NCBI GenBank assembly: GCA_964468475.1
Contig: CAYXUL010000013.1
Span: 1-64,000 of the forward strand
Direction: 5' to 3'
DNA length: 64,000 bases
Source: JBECKX01 sp964468475
Lineage (GTDB): Bacteria; Zixibacteria; MSB-5A5; CAIYYT01
Positions 23,733 through 32,777 of this stretch are shown piece after piece. The translations under genes were made by a program, and so were the position numbers. Below the pieces are notes generated by a model. That model searched no databases, had not been told where the DNA came from, and was given only the letters and a program-made list of their open reading frames with translations. The first letter of the stretch is position 1. Each line of letters starts with the position of its first letter.

Positions 23733-24478
23733 AAGTTAGCATCTTAACCATATTTCCGGAATTCTTCCGCTCGCCGTTGGAGCAATCGCTCCTGGCTAAA
23801 GCGATTGCTGCCGGCCATCTCGAAGTAGAACTCGTCGACATTCGTAAATTCAGCAAAGACAAACATAACAGCGTCGACGACGAACCGTATGGCGGGGGTG
23901 GCGGCATGGTGATGAAAATCGAGCCGCTGTATGACGCGCTTTCTTCAGTGCTGTACAAGAGCGAGGCAAAAAATCGACGCATCCTCTTGACATCGGCGGC
24001 GGGAAAACCGTATAATCATCCTCTTGCGGTGAAATACTCACTGCTGGAGCACTTGATAATTGTCTGCGGTCGATACAAGGGTGTCGATGAGCGGATCAAC
24101 CGACTTTTCGATCTCGAAGAAGTATCGATCGGAGACTATATAATTAACGGCGGCGAAACGGCGGCACTCGTTATTCTGGAGTCGGTGTTTCGGTTGCTTC
24201 CGGGTGGTATCGGCAAGATTGAATCCGCCATCAGCGATTCTTTCGCTGACGACCTGCTCGGACCGCCGGTGTGGACACGGCCCGCTGAATTCATGGGCTA
24301 CACCGTTCCACAGACCATGCTTGAGGGAAACCACGCCCAACTGGATCAGTTTCGGCGCTTTCATTCGCTCAGGCGGACCTGGAACCGACGCCCTGATATC
24401 TTGAGCCGAACAGAATTGAGTGACGATGACCGCCGGATGCTGGAGCGTATCACGAGCGGCGCTGAGTTTGAACTGTAA
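23729..24478 (+). CDS. trmD: tRNA (guanine37-N1)-methyltransferase TrmD
   Basis: TrmD (249 residues) makes m1G37 in tRNAs reading CNN codons, preventing frameshifts. A SPOUT-fold enzyme: VSILTIFPEFFRSPLEQSLLAKA at the N-terminus, DDEPYGGGGGMVMK, and the trefoil-knot SAM site VCGRYKGVDERI followed by SIGDYIINGGETAALVI with the catalytic Asp region LLGPPVWTRPAEF. The start overlaps rimM in ATGA, indicating coupled translation. Confidence 0.97.
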   Translation: MKVSILTIFPEFFRSPLEQSLLAKAIAAGHLEVELVDIRKFSKDKHNSVDDEPYGGGGGMVMKIEPLYDALSSVLYKSEAKNRRILLTSAAGKPYNHPLAVKYSLLEHLIIVCGRYKGVDERINRLFDLEEVSIGDYIINGGETAALVILESVFRLLPGGIGKIESAISDSFADDLLGPPVWTRPAEFMGYTVPQTMLEGNHAQLDQFRRFHSLRRTWNRRPDILSRTELSDDDRRMLERITSGAEFEL

Positions 24479-24514
24479 TTTGACTTTTGACGTATAGAGG
24501 AGGAGAACCACGCC

Positions 24515-24868
24515 ATGGACATCATAAGAGAGGTGGAACAGCAACACCTCAAAGAACAGAAGGTCGATTTTCGGCCGGGCGACACGGTTGCCGTGCACCA
24601 GAAAATCATGGAGGGCGATAAGGAACGTATCCAGATTTTTCAGGGTGTGGTGATTGGCCGTCGAGGCGGTGGTACCGGTGCGACTTTTACGGTGCGTAAG
24701 GTTTCCAGCGGAATCGCGGTCGAGAAAATTTATCCGTTGCATTCGCCCAACATCGCCAAGATTGACAGGGTTCGCTCCGGGCGGGTTCGCCGCGCTAAGC
24801 TAAACTACCTGCGTGGGCGGTCTGGTAAGGCAGCTCGAATCACCGAGAAGAAGAGGGAGTCTCAGTAG
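24515..24868 (+). CDS. rplS: 50S ribosomal protein L19
   Basis: L19 (117 residues) sits at the subunit interface of the 50S particle. FRPGDTVAVHQKIMEGDKERIQIFQGVVIGRRGGGTGATFTVRKVSSGIAVEKIYPLHSPNI is the standard pattern. AGGAGGAGAA lies upstream at good spacing. It closes the ribosomal part of the operon and is followed by a hairpin terminator. Confidence 0.97.
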   Translation: MDIIREVEQQHLKEQKVDFRPGDTVAVHQKIMEGDKERIQIFQGVVIGRRGGGTGATFTVRKVSSGIAVEKIYPLHSPNIAKIDRVRSGRVRRAKLNYLRGRSGKAARITEKKRESQ

Positions 24869-24909
24869 AAGCTCTTCTCCTTACGTGATTGCCAAGACGA
24901 ATATTGATT

Positions 24910-24940
24910 GAGGCGGCTCTCGGGGCCGCCTCTTTCATTT
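24910..24940 (+). terminator. Rho-independent terminator after rplS
   Basis: GAGGCGGC / GCCGCCTC (8 bp, loop TCTCGGG, 24910-24932) is followed by TTTCATTT. The GC-rich stem and T-rich tail look like an intrinsic terminator or attenuator 40 bp after the rplS stop and 50 bp before rnhB. Confidence 0.7.
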
Positions 24941-24990
24941 CTGGCGACTTTCGCTTGCGACAGCTATTTCAAAATTACACCATACCCAGC

Positions 24991-25635
24991 ATGGTGGAAT
25001 GGTCAGATTGGCGTGCAGGTGTGGAGCCGCAGGATGCGATGATCTGTGGCGTCGACGAAGCGGGCAGGGGACCACTCGCAGGTCCGGTTGTTGCCGCCGC
25101 GGTGATTCTGCCGGAAGAGTTCGACGCGACGGGAATAAATGACTCGAAGTTGCTCTCGCACACGGCACGAGAGGAGCTTTATGGCTACATTACGGCAAGT
25201 GCTCTCTCGTTTGCCGTGGCGAAATCCTCTCCGGAATTAATCGATGATATCAACATTCTGCAGGCCACGTTCTCGGCTATGCGTACTGCAATTCGAAAGC
25301 TAAAGCCGAAGCCGGGATTCGTCTACGTTGACGGCAACATGAGGATTCCCAAAATCCGCACTCCGCAGCAGGCGGTCATCAAAGGCGATGGTTCGATCTT
25401 ACCGATCGCGTGTGCTTCGATACTCGCCAAAGTTGAGCGCGACCGCATCATGACGCGATTACACAAGAAATATCCTGAGTACGGGTTCGATCGGCACAAA
25501 GGCTATCCGACCCCGGAACACAGGCGTATGATAGCCCGGCACGGCCCGAGTAAAATACACCGGCGCAGCTTTACCCTGCTTGATCCGCAGTTGGTACTGG
25601 AATATGGGGATGAACCGACGCGCGCGCGGGAGTAA
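24991..25635 (+). CDS. rnhB: Ribonuclease HII
   Basis: RNase HII (214 residues) cuts at ribonucleotides embedded in DNA, starting their removal. The catalytic acidic residues are seen in ICGVDEAGRGPLAGPVVAAAV (Asp-Glu), FVYVDGN (Asp) and ILAKVERDRIM, with the GxP-rich HKGYPTPEHRRMIARHGPSKIHRRSF end. The frame is open farther upstream, but that part covers the terminator; ATG 24991 puts a typical 25-residue lead before the first motif, though without a good ribosome site. yraN begins within its last 32 bases. Confidence 0.95.
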   Translation: MVEWSDWRAGVEPQDAMICGVDEAGRGPLAGPVVAAAVILPEEFDATGINDSKLLSHTAREELYGYITASALSFAVAKSSPELIDDINILQATFSAMRTAIRKLKPKPGFVYVDGNMRIPKIRTPQQAVIKGDGSILPIACASILAKVERDRIMTRLHKKYPEYGFDRHKGYPTPEHRRMIARHGPSKIHRRSFTLLDPQLVLEYGDEPTRARE

Positions 25636-25972
25636 ATACGAGCAAGCCGCGGCCGACTATCTCGGCCACAAAGGCTATCAGGTACTTGCCACCAATTACC
25701 GCTACAGCCGCACGGAAATCGACATTATCTGCAGCTTAGAAGATGTCCTGATATTTGTTGAGGTTAAAGGGCAGCGAAGTGCAGCCAGCTCTTTCGGAGA
25801 CGCTCGCTACCGGGTTGACCAGCGGAAACAAGAGGCTATTGTGAAGACTGCTCAGGGTTACATCGCTGCGACGCCGGCACGCTATCAATCGTATCGATTT
25901 GACGTGATTATTGTCACCGACAACGCCGGCGAGTATGAAATCGAGCATATCGAAAACGCATTTAATGCGTAG
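25604..25972 (+). CDS. yraN: UPF0102 (YraN) nuclease-like protein
   Basis: The 122-residue product has the YraN pattern: GSKYEQAAADYLGHKGYQVLATNYRYSRTEIDIICSLEDVLIFVEVKGQRS, with the Glu, the Asp and the EVK of a PD-(D/E)xK nuclease fold. The biochemical role is unknown; it commonly follows rnhB as here. ATG 25604 or ATG 25610 could start it; the first 24 bases of a longer open frame lie deeper in rnhB. The 3' end overlaps the convergent gene by 11 bases. Confidence 0.92.
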   Translation: MGMNRRARGSKYEQAAADYLGHKGYQVLATNYRYSRTEIDIICSLEDVLIFVEVKGQRSAASSFGDARYRVDQRKQEAIVKTAQGYIAATPARYQSYRFDVIIVTDNAGEYEIEHIENAFNA

Positions 25973-26387
25973 AACTTCCCTTTGACTTATCCCTTGCCTG
26001 TTTTGAGTCCATGAAGCCCGCTTGCTTACCGCTTGAAAGTACCGTATCAGAAGGTGTGGCATTCAAGGGGTTGTATTCTTCCTTCAACGCCAGCAGTTTC
26101 GCCTCGATCTTGTCCCACACTTTCGCGATCAGGATCGGATCCTGATTGAGCTCCTGTTTGAGAGCCAGCAGCGAGCTGTCAGTGAACCCGTGCACTGCCA
26201 GCACTGAGTCACGCTCAGCGTTGAATCTGGCGACGGAGGTGTCTCCGTACTGCTGCAACAGCGCTAAATCAACGTAGGCGTCCACGAATTCGTCCTCACG
26301 CGGATGTGAGACTTCCCTGGGGCGTAGCAGATAGACTACGGCTGCGACGATTATGGCCACTATGATGATCAGATAGAGCTTACGCAA
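25962..26387 (-). CDS. Membrane-anchored protein of unknown function
   Basis: The 141-residue protein begins MRKLYLIIIVAIIVAAVVYLL, a single hydrophobic anchor, followed by a helical, charged soluble part (DEFVDAYVDLALLQQYGDTSVARFNAERDSVLAVHGFTDSSLLALKQELNQDP) and a polar tail. The helical pattern, with FV.AY..L, loosely recalls the small DUF4296-type lipoproteins of Bacteroidetes, but I cannot assign it. It follows the NFACT gene by 17 bp on the same strand and probably shares its transcript. Confidence 0.6.
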   Translation of the reverse strand: MRKLYLIIIVAIIVAAVVYLLRPREVSHPREDEFVDAYVDLALLQQYGDTSVARFNAERDSVLAVHGFTDSSLLALKQELNQDPILIAKVWDKIEAKLLALKEEYNPLNATPSDTVLSSGKQAGFMDSKQARDKSKGSSTH

Positions 26388-26404
26388 TTCGCAAATCCTG
26401 TGTC

Positions 26405-27922
26405 TTAACCCGCTTCGTTCACTCCCGGAGGCATTCCGGGCTCAACTACCAGCGACTTGACATTTTGCGGAATAACCTGCCCGGGAGCACCTTTCCGCAC
26501 TTTGCGCACATAGCGGCGTTCGGTGTAAATGACCGAAACTGCCTGCGACTTCTTCTGCCCCGAATATACTGCCGCCAATTGTGCCGCCTCCCTGATCGCC
26601 ACCGCCGCCGGCTCCCGGTTTTTATCTAACCGCATGAGCACGACGTGCGATCCCGGTGACTGCTGCGCATGAAACCACAAATCATAACTCCGCGCAACTT
26701 TGAAGGTAAGATGTGCATTTCCCACCGCCGACTTTCCTACCAGTATCCGCGCCCCGGTGGAGGAGAGAAACACACGATAGTACGGGGACGATTCCATCTC
26801 CGCTGAGGAACGCCCGATGACTCCTGCGCCGGCGCTGAGACGAAATTCTTCGATCAGGGATCTGAGTTGCACGCTGTCGTTTGCCTCGGCAACCGCAGCA
26901 TGCTGTTCCTCCAGTTCTGCTATTGCAGTGTTCAGTTCTTCGATTGCCTTCTGCAGGGGCGGTTTCGAGCGCTGGAGCTTCTTCGCCTTCTTATAGTAGA
27001 AGGATGCCGACTCGATAATCCCTTTGCCGTCCGGAAGCGGAATTTCAATCTCCTCGTCGGAATAGAAATCGTGCAGCATCACCTTGTTGTCGACTGGCTC
27101 GGCATTCTGACCCGCCATCAGGATATCGCCCCAGCGCTTATAGCGCTCTGCCTCCTCTGCCAATTGAAGCTTCGATTGACTCTTAGCCAGAGTTTTCTTT
27201 TTCCGCGTAATCTCACGCCTGAGAATTCCAAGTGTCTTTGCCTTCAGCTGAGCAAAATCGTCGCTGGACTTACTCTTACGCTGCAGGTAAGCATGCAGCG
27301 ATGATAGGGGGTATTCCATATCGAGCGCTTCAGCCGGTGGTGATGGTGTTACCCGGAAGCTGCGTTCGTTGTATTCAAGGGTATAGGTCATCTCACCGTC
27401 GTTTCCGATGACTTCCTTCCCAGATTCAAGGATCTGCGGAAAAGGCTCGGGTTCGACATAGATCTTCTTCGGTTTGAGCACGCGTTCGTCGCTCGATACC
27501 CTGGTCGCCTGCAGGATGATTCCGTTTTCATCGACCAGCAGCGCTGTCGATTGCGCCCCGAATAACTCGAATACAATGCGGAGGTGTCGCTCGGAACCGC
27601 TTCTGGCGCTCTTGAGCAATTGGATGTTGATAATCCTGTTGTCTATGGGCCCTGTTACCTGTTGGACGACGCTGTCGTTGGCTTCCAGCCACACCGCAAT
27701 GTTGGCCGACTTCGATTCCGATTTATCCGGCCAACCGGGGTAGAGCACGAAGGTGGGGGGAGCAAAGGAGTAGCAAACGTGATATTGATGTTCGGAACGG
27801 AACAGGAAGCGAAAAACTTTGCTTTGTCTGTGATACTCCGATCTAACCAGAGTGGAGCCGGAGAGTAACTGATTGTACTCCCTTGCCAGAAAACTACTTA
27901 TGACTGCTGATTTTGGTAACAT
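26405..27922 (-). CDS. NFACT (RqcH/fibronectin-binding A-like) family protein
   Basis: The 505-residue protein has an N-terminal NFACT-N-like domain, a central coiled coil (about 215-345, with two helix-hairpin segments) and a C-terminal NFACT-R domain (DUF814) with ARSYDLWFHAQQSPGSHVVLMR and YVRKVRKGAPGQVIPQNVKSL. RqcH of this family adds alanine tails to stalled nascent chains on 50S subunits. Where RqcH has the Asp-Arg pair near residue 97, this protein reads IDNRII, so the key Asp may be Asn. Its fibronectin-binding name in databases is historical. ATG 27922 has GAGG 8 bases upstream. yicC is divergent. Confidence 0.85.
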   Translation of the reverse strand: MLPKSAVISSFLAREYNQLLSGSTLVRSEYHRQSKVFRFLFRSEHQYHVCYSFAPPTFVLYPGWPDKSESKSANIAVWLEANDSVVQQVTGPIDNRIINIQLLKSARSGSERHLRIVFELFGAQSTALLVDENGIILQATRVSSDERVLKPKKIYVEPEPFPQILESGKEVIGNDGEMTYTLEYNERSFRVTPSPPAEALDMEYPLSSLHAYLQRKSKSSDDFAQLKAKTLGILRREITRKKKTLAKSQSKLQLAEEAERYKRWGDILMAGQNAEPVDNKVMLHDFYSDEEIEIPLPDGKGIIESASFYYKKAKKLQRSKPPLQKAIEELNTAIAELEEQHAAVAEANDSVQLRSLIEEFRLSAGAGVIGRSSAEMESSPYYRVFLSSTGARILVGKSAVGNAHLTFKVARSYDLWFHAQQSPGSHVVLMRLDKNREPAAVAIREAAQLAAVYSGQKKSQAVSVIYTERRYVRKVRKGAPGQVIPQNVKSLVVEPGMPPGVNEAG

Positions 27923-27992
27923 ACCGGAGACCTCTTCTTGCGCGCAAGCTATCAGATTATTACCTAAGAGTCAATAAGGCCGGAGTTTTTCG

Positions 27993-28022
27993 TTGACATT
28001 GTGGTAGCCGCTCTATTTTAAT
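27993..28022 (+). promoter_or_regulatory. Putative yicC operon promoter
   Basis: TTGACA (27993-27998) with TTTAAT at 28017-28022 (18-base spacer) or TATTTT at 28014 (15-base spacer) lies 30 bases before yicC. The 130-bp divergent region also holds a weaker minus-strand TTGACT for the NFACT gene. Confidence 0.45.
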
Positions 28023-28052
28023 GGGAAGCTTTAAGCGAAGGGTCGAAACCAT

Positions 28053-28949
28053 ATGATTCGAAGTATGACCGGCTACGGCAAAGCGACAGCTTCCGTCGGC
28101 CGCAAAAAAGTTACGATAGAAATTACGTCGTTGAATAACCGCTTCCTCGAGATCTCGCTGCGTCTGCCGAAGAATTTCGCCGAATATGAGGGGCAAATCA
28201 GGGAAGCGATTACCGATATGGTTTCGCGTGGCAAGCTCAATGTCTTTCTGACTTATGACGACAAGGATGTCACCGCTGAGTCACTGGTTCTCAACCAGAA
28301 TGTAGCCGACCTCTATTTCAAAATGTTCAAAGACCTCAAGAATCGCTACAAACTCTCCGGCCAATTAGCTGTCAGCGATTTCGTAGGCTTGCCTGATCTC
28401 TTCTCCGTAATTACGCCCGAAACTCTCAATGAAAATGATGTGAAACGCCTAATCGGCGCGGTGCGGCGCGCTGTACGGTCACTGAACCGGGCCCGACAAA
28501 AGGAAGGCGGGGCATTGAGTGCGGATATGCTGAAACGGATCGGCAAAATCAATCAGTCGGTGAGCAGAATCAAGAGGCTCCGCGGCCGCTCGTTGACGCG
28601 CTACAAAGATCGGCTGAATGACGTGGTAGATCGTTTGCGCAAATCAGGTACGGCCATCGGCGACAATGATGAGACTCGCCTGCGACTTAATATGGAGCTG
28701 GGTGTGCTGGTCGACAAAGCGGACATCACCGAAGAGTGTGTCCGACTCATCAGCCACTGTGACGCTTTCAAAGCAGCGATCAGGGCCAAGGGGGATTCGG
28801 GAAAACGGCTCAATTTTACCTTGCAGGAGATGAATCGCGAGGCGAACACGATTGGCTCCAAGTCCTCGATCTACGAGATTTCCGCGGAAGTGATCAAAAT
28901 ACGGGAAGAGATCGAGAAATTGCGAGAGCAGGTGCAGAACATCGAATGA
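28053..28949 (+). CDS. yicC: YicC family endoribonuclease
   Basis: The 298-residue protein starts IRSMTGYGKA and has EITSLNNRFLEISLRLPK, RGKLNVFL, and a C-terminal region with GKRLNFTLQEMNREANTIGSKS, the YicC/YloC pattern. Family members were shown to be Mn-dependent endoribonucleases that trim RNA and influence sRNA turnover; the gene is widely linked to gmk and rpoZ, as here. ATG 28053 is the family start. gmk overlaps its end by 4 bases. Confidence 0.95.
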   Translation: MIRSMTGYGKATASVGRKKVTIEITSLNNRFLEISLRLPKNFAEYEGQIREAITDMVSRGKLNVFLTYDDKDVTAESLVLNQNVADLYFKMFKDLKNRYKLSGQLAVSDFVGLPDLFSVITPETLNENDVKRLIGAVRRAVRSLNRARQKEGGALSADMLKRIGKINQSVSRIKRLRGRSLTRYKDRLNDVVDRLRKSGTAIGDNDETRLRLNMELGVLVDKADITEECVRLISHCDAFKAAIRAKGDSGKRLNFTLQEMNREANTIGSKSSIYEISAEVIKIREEIEKLREQVQNIE

Positions 28950-29626
28950 GCCTGCGCAGGAAGAATTCCATTCGACGATCTCAAAAGGCTTCTGTCAGCG
29001 TTTCCAATTTGAGAAGCATAAACAAAACCAAGCCGATGATCGTAGTCTTATCTGGGCCTTCGGGAACCGGGAAGTCCACGATTGTTGACGCTTTACTGGC
29101 TCGCCACCGCGATTTTGTGGAATCGGTGTCGGCGACTACTCGCAAACGGCGGCAAGGCGAGCGAAATAAACGTGATTACTTCTTTCTGACGCCTGAACAG
29201 TTTCGGAACAAAAAGCTTCGCGGCGAGTTCATTGAAACGGTTAGCCTCTTTGGGGAGTATTATGGTACGCCTAAGCATGCTGTCGAAGAGGCGTTGCATC
29301 GTAATAAAACGGTGCTGTTCGACATCGACATCCGCGGCGGGCGTGCGATTAAACGGTGGCGCCGCGATGCCGTATTGATATTTATCATGCCGCCCAGCCT
29401 CAAATTGCTGGAACAGCGGCTCAGAGGACGAAAGAGCGAGTCAGAAGCTTCTTTGAAACGCCGCCTGGCACGTTCGTTAAAGGAAATGAATAATTGGACG
29501 AAATATGATTACGTTGTCTGCAACGACAATCTCGAGCAAACTGTGGCTTTGATAGATACGATCATCAGGGCCGAGTCGCAGAGAGTAGCTCGTCGCGGCA
29601 CAATCTCTTTCCCGAGTGAGGGTTAG
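28946..29626 (+). CDS. gmk: Guanylate kinase
   Basis: Gmk phosphorylates GMP to GDP. The P-loop VLSGPSGTGKSTIV, the GMP-binding SATTRKRRQGE, GEYYGTPKHAVEEAL and DIDIRGGRAIKRW are present. The 226-residue version begins at ATG 28946, overlapping yicC by ATGA, and carries about 30 basic residues ahead of the P-loop; a start at ATG 29036 would remove them. The second residue pair after RxGE is unusual: relatives have DGxDY, here it is NKRDY. The rest of the fold and length are normal. Confidence 0.92.
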   Translation: MSLRRKNSIRRSQKASVSVSNLRSINKTKPMIVVLSGPSGTGKSTIVDALLARHRDFVESVSATTRKRRQGERNKRDYFFLTPEQFRNKKLRGEFIETVSLFGEYYGTPKHAVEEALHRNKTVLFDIDIRGGRAIKRWRRDAVLIFIMPPSLKLLEQRLRGRKSESEASLKRRLARSLKEMNNWTKYDYVVCNDNLEQTVALIDTIIRAESQRVARRGTISFPSEG

Positions 29627-29642
29627 ACGAGAGGGTTGAACA

Positions 29643-29894
29643 ATGCGAGCACAGGAACACAAGGTCTTATTGATGGACAAGCTCGATGATATCACGCTGA
29701 ATCATTACGAGGCTGTCATCGCCGCCGCCAAGCGGGCGCGTATGATAAATACCAAACGCCTGGCCAAGCTGGAGATGATGACCGAAGATGCCGAAGTAGA
29801 TATCGATTATCGCAAAGTGACCAGTATAGCGCTGGAGGAACTTCTCAATGATAGAATCAAATATCAGTATGAGAGGCTTACCGGCGAAGAATAG
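29643..29894 (+). CDS. rpoZ: RNA polymerase omega subunit
   Basis: The 83-residue protein has the omega pattern: a first helix with HYEAVIAAAKRARMINTKRLAKLE and then KVTSIALEELLNDRIKY. Omega stabilises the beta' subunit of RNA polymerase. The gmk-rpoZ order is standard, but the usual next gene coaBC is not here; a coaBC end lies at the left edge of the window. GAGGG lies about 9 bases before the ATG. The C-terminal motif order suits omega of the FCB group better than that of Proteobacteria. Confidence 0.9.
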   Translation: MRAQEHKVLLMDKLDDITLNHYEAVIAAAKRARMINTKRLAKLEMMTEDAEVDIDYRKVTSIALEELLNDRIKYQYERLTGEE

Positions 29895-29926
29895 TTGTCG
29901 AAAATCCACCCCGGAGTAGCCTGCCT

Positions 29927-32638
29927 GTGAAACTAGTTGTAGTAGAATCCCCCGCCAAAGCTAAAACCATCTCCCGCTTCCTTGGACGCGAGTACAAGGT
30001 GGCGGCGAGTTATGGTCATATCAGGGATCTGCCCAGTTCGGCGACCGAAATCCCGAAGGCGCTGAAATCGGAGCCGTGGGCGCGTCTGGCGGTGGATGTC
30101 GACAATAACTTCAAGCCGATTTATGTCATCCCCAACGACAGCAAGAAACATATCCAGGAGCTGAAAGACCTGTTGAAGGATGCCGACGAACTGCTGCTCG
30201 CTACAGACGAAGATCGCGAGGGTGAGTCGATTAGCTGGCATCTGCTCGAAGTGCTCAAACCAAAAGTCCCGGTTCGCAGGATCGCATTTCACGAAATCAC
30301 CAAGACAGCGATCGAGGAAGCTCTCTCTAATCCGCGCAGCGTCGATGAACAGCTTGTTAAGGCGCAGGAGAGCCGGCGCATTCTTGACCGCCTTTTCGGC
30401 TACTCGCTCTCGCCGGTGCTTTGGAAGAAGGTGCGCACAAAGCTGAGTGCAGGGCGGGTGCAGAGCGTAGCGCTGCGCTTGATTGTAGAGCGGGAAGAGG
30501 AGCGTCAACGCTTCAAATCGGCGGAATACTGGGATGTCGAGGCTCAGATTTCTGGCGACGGCACTGAGTTTACCGCCAAGTTGGTAGCAGTCGGCGAGAA
30601 ACGCCTGCCAAACGGCAAAGATTTCGATCCTGAGAATGGTAAACTGGTAAATCCTGACAAGGTCATCCAGATCGACAAGCCGGGCGCCGAGCATATTGTC
30701 GAGGCATCCCAGAAGCAGCTTCCCTGGGAAGTCACCAGCGTCGAGAAAAAACAAACCAAGCAACGTCCCTCGCCGCCATTTACCACTTCGACCCTGCAGC
30801 AGGCCGCCGGCAACGCCTTCGGTTATTCTCCACGTCAAACCATGCGGCTGGCGCAGCAGCTTTATGAGGGAATCGACATCGGCAACGGCGATCGCGAGGG
30901 GCTCATCACCTACATGCGTACCGACTCCTTCACGCTCTCAGAAAAGGCTCTTCAGGAAGCCGGCGTGTTTATCAAGAAAGAATTCGGTGACAATTATTAT
31001 AGCGGTAAGCGCGTGTACAAGACAAGGTCGAAGTCGGCACAGGAGGCCCACGAGGCGATTCGCCCCACTGATTTTGGCCGCACTCCTGAGATGATGAAGC
31101 GCTTCCTCGGTGGCCAGGAGCTTAAACTTTACACTCTGATCTGGAATCGCGCGCTGGCGTCACAAATGGCTGATGCCATACTAGATAAGACTGCAGCCGA
31201 GATAATGGTGGAGATTGAGGGCACCCCTCACGTCTTCCGCGCCAACGGCTCTGTGATCAAGTTTCCAGGCTACTTGAAAGTTTACGGTGGCCAGAGCGCC
31301 GATACCGTCCTGCCTGACCTAAACGAGGGCGACAAGATTGGCGCCGCCGGCAGTTCGGAGAGGCTCAAGCTGGCCCAGTTAACTCCGCTAGGTCATGAGA
31401 CCACTCCGCCGGCGCGTTACACTGAAGCATCCCTGGTGAAGCGCCTGGAGGAAGAAGGCATCGGTCGTCCTTCCACTTATGCACCGACAATCTCAACGAT
31501 TGAGGCGCGTCAATATGTGATGAAACGGAACAGTTCCCTGATTCCCACCTTCGTGGGCATGGCTGTCGTGCACCTGCTGCGTAATCACTTCGATCACTAC
31601 ATCGATTTGAAATTCACCGCCCGGATGGAAGACGCTCTCGATGAAATCGCAGAGGGCGAGGCTGATTGGGTGGAATTCCTGACGAAATTTTATCACGGCA
31701 ATGGCGACAGTGGCGAAGGTTTGGCCCGCAAGATTGAAACAGAACTTCCCGAAATCGACTATCCTGAAATTTATCTTGGCGATGATCCCGAGACCGGTGA
31801 TAAGATCCACGTGCGAATCGGGCGCAAGGTTGCCTACGTCCAGCGCGGCGAAGGTGGCGAAGGCAACACTGCAGCGATCCCGATGGATGTCTTGATTGAC
31901 GAACTGACTGCCGAGAAGGCGCACGAATTCATCAAGGTGCAAAGCAAGAGCAAGGAGCCTCTCGGCCAACACCCTGAGAGTGGCAAGAATGTCTACGCCC
32001 TGCTGGGACCATTCGGGCCTTATGTACAGGAAGGTGAATCGAACGGTGATGAGAAGCCGAAGCGCATCGGCCTGCCCAAGGGAGTCGGGCTTCAGGATGT
32101 CGACTTTGCTTTCGCGCTCAAGCTGCTTTCATTGCCCCGCAGCCTCGGAACCGATCCCGAGTCGGGCAAGGAGGTCGCCGCGGGGCTGGGACGCTACGGC
32201 CCCTACGTCGTCCGTGGCGGGCTTTATCGCCGGGTGGAGTCATTCGATAAGTTGTTCACTATCACTCTTGAAGAGGCGCTGGAGAAGCTTAAGACCGCCA
32301 AAGGCCGCACCAAAGAGATACTGAAGGAGCTTGGCGAGCACCCTGAGACGAAGAAGAACATACAGGTCGCTTCTGGACGCTACGGCCCTTATGTCACTGA
32401 CGGTAAAGTAAACGCCAAGATCCCCAAGGACAAAGAACCCACCGAGATCACGATGGAAGAAGCCGTCGCGATGCTGGCCGAAGCCGCAGAGAAGAAAGGC
32501 ACAAAGAAGCGAACCACGCGCCGGACAGCAGCCAAATCGGCGTCCAAATCAACCACTCCTAAGAAATCGACCAAATCGAAGACAACCAAATCAAAAGCAA
32601 CCGCCAAACCGAAGGCCAAATCGAAGTCCAAAGCCTAA
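29927..32638 (+). CDS. topA: DNA topoisomerase I
   Basis: TopA (903 residues) relaxes negative supercoils by single-strand passage. The Toprim domain opens the protein (LVVVESPAKAKTISRFLG, with ATDEDREGESISWHL), and the nucleophile is Tyr329 in GLITYMRTDSF. Instead of Cys4 zinc fingers, the C-terminus holds three topo-C repeats ending in GPFGPYVQEG, GRYGPYVVRG and GRYGPYVTDG, and then a tail of about 50 residues rich in Lys, Ser and Thr that should bind DNA non-specifically. The start is GTG 29927, with GGAG about ten bases upstream. It follows rpoZ by 32 bp. Confidence 0.97.
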   Translation: MKLVVVESPAKAKTISRFLGREYKVAASYGHIRDLPSSATEIPKALKSEPWARLAVDVDNNFKPIYVIPNDSKKHIQELKDLLKDADELLLATDEDREGESISWHLLEVLKPKVPVRRIAFHEITKTAIEEALSNPRSVDEQLVKAQESRRILDRLFGYSLSPVLWKKVRTKLSAGRVQSVALRLIVEREEERQRFKSAEYWDVEAQISGDGTEFTAKLVAVGEKRLPNGKDFDPENGKLVNPDKVIQIDKPGAEHIVEASQKQLPWEVTSVEKKQTKQRPSPPFTTSTLQQAAGNAFGYSPRQTMRLAQQLYEGIDIGNGDREGLITYMRTDSFTLSEKALQEAGVFIKKEFGDNYYSGKRVYKTRSKSAQEAHEAIRPTDFGRTPEMMKRFLGGQELKLYTLIWNRALASQMADAILDKTAAEIMVEIEGTPHVFRANGSVIKFPGYLKVYGGQSADTVLPDLNEGDKIGAAGSSERLKLAQLTPLGHETTPPARYTEASLVKRLEEEGIGRPSTYAPTISTIEARQYVMKRNSSLIPTFVGMAVVHLLRNHFDHYIDLKFTARMEDALDEIAEGEADWVEFLTKFYHGNGDSGEGLARKIETELPEIDYPEIYLGDDPETGDKIHVRIGRKVAYVQRGEGGEGNTAAIPMDVLIDELTAEKAHEFIKVQSKSKEPLGQHPESGKNVYALLGPFGPYVQEGESNGDEKPKRIGLPKGVGLQDVDFAFALKLLSLPRSLGTDPESGKEVAAGLGRYGPYVVRGGLYRRVESFDKLFTITLEEALEKLKTAKGRTKEILKELGEHPETKKNIQVASGRYGPYVTDGKVNAKIPKDKEPTEITMEEAVAMLAEAAEKKGTKKRTTRRTAAKSASKSTTPKKSTKSKTTKSKATAKPKAKSKSKA

Positions 32639-32742
32639 CCTCGCGGCTCGGCAGCCCGGCTCTCTTCAAAAGTCCTTTATCGAAAAAAGCGCCATTGCCA
32701 ACGAACTTCAGCGAGCGCGGCAATCTCGATCCCGACTTTTCC

Positions 32743-32771
32743 TTGAATACCCGTCATAAAACCGCTACAAT
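32743..32771 (+). promoter_or_regulatory. Promoter of xerC-hslVU, abutting the start codon
   Basis: TTGAAT (32743-32748), a 17-base spacer and TACAAT (32766-32771). The predicted start point, about 7 bases after the -10, coincides with the xerC GTG at 32778, which has no Shine-Dalgarno. Confidence 0.6.
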
Positions 32772-32777
32772 GCCTGA

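Noticed and set aside
29933..30838. Long minus-strand open frame opposite topA
   Set aside because: Antisense shadow; composition follows the codon structure of topA.
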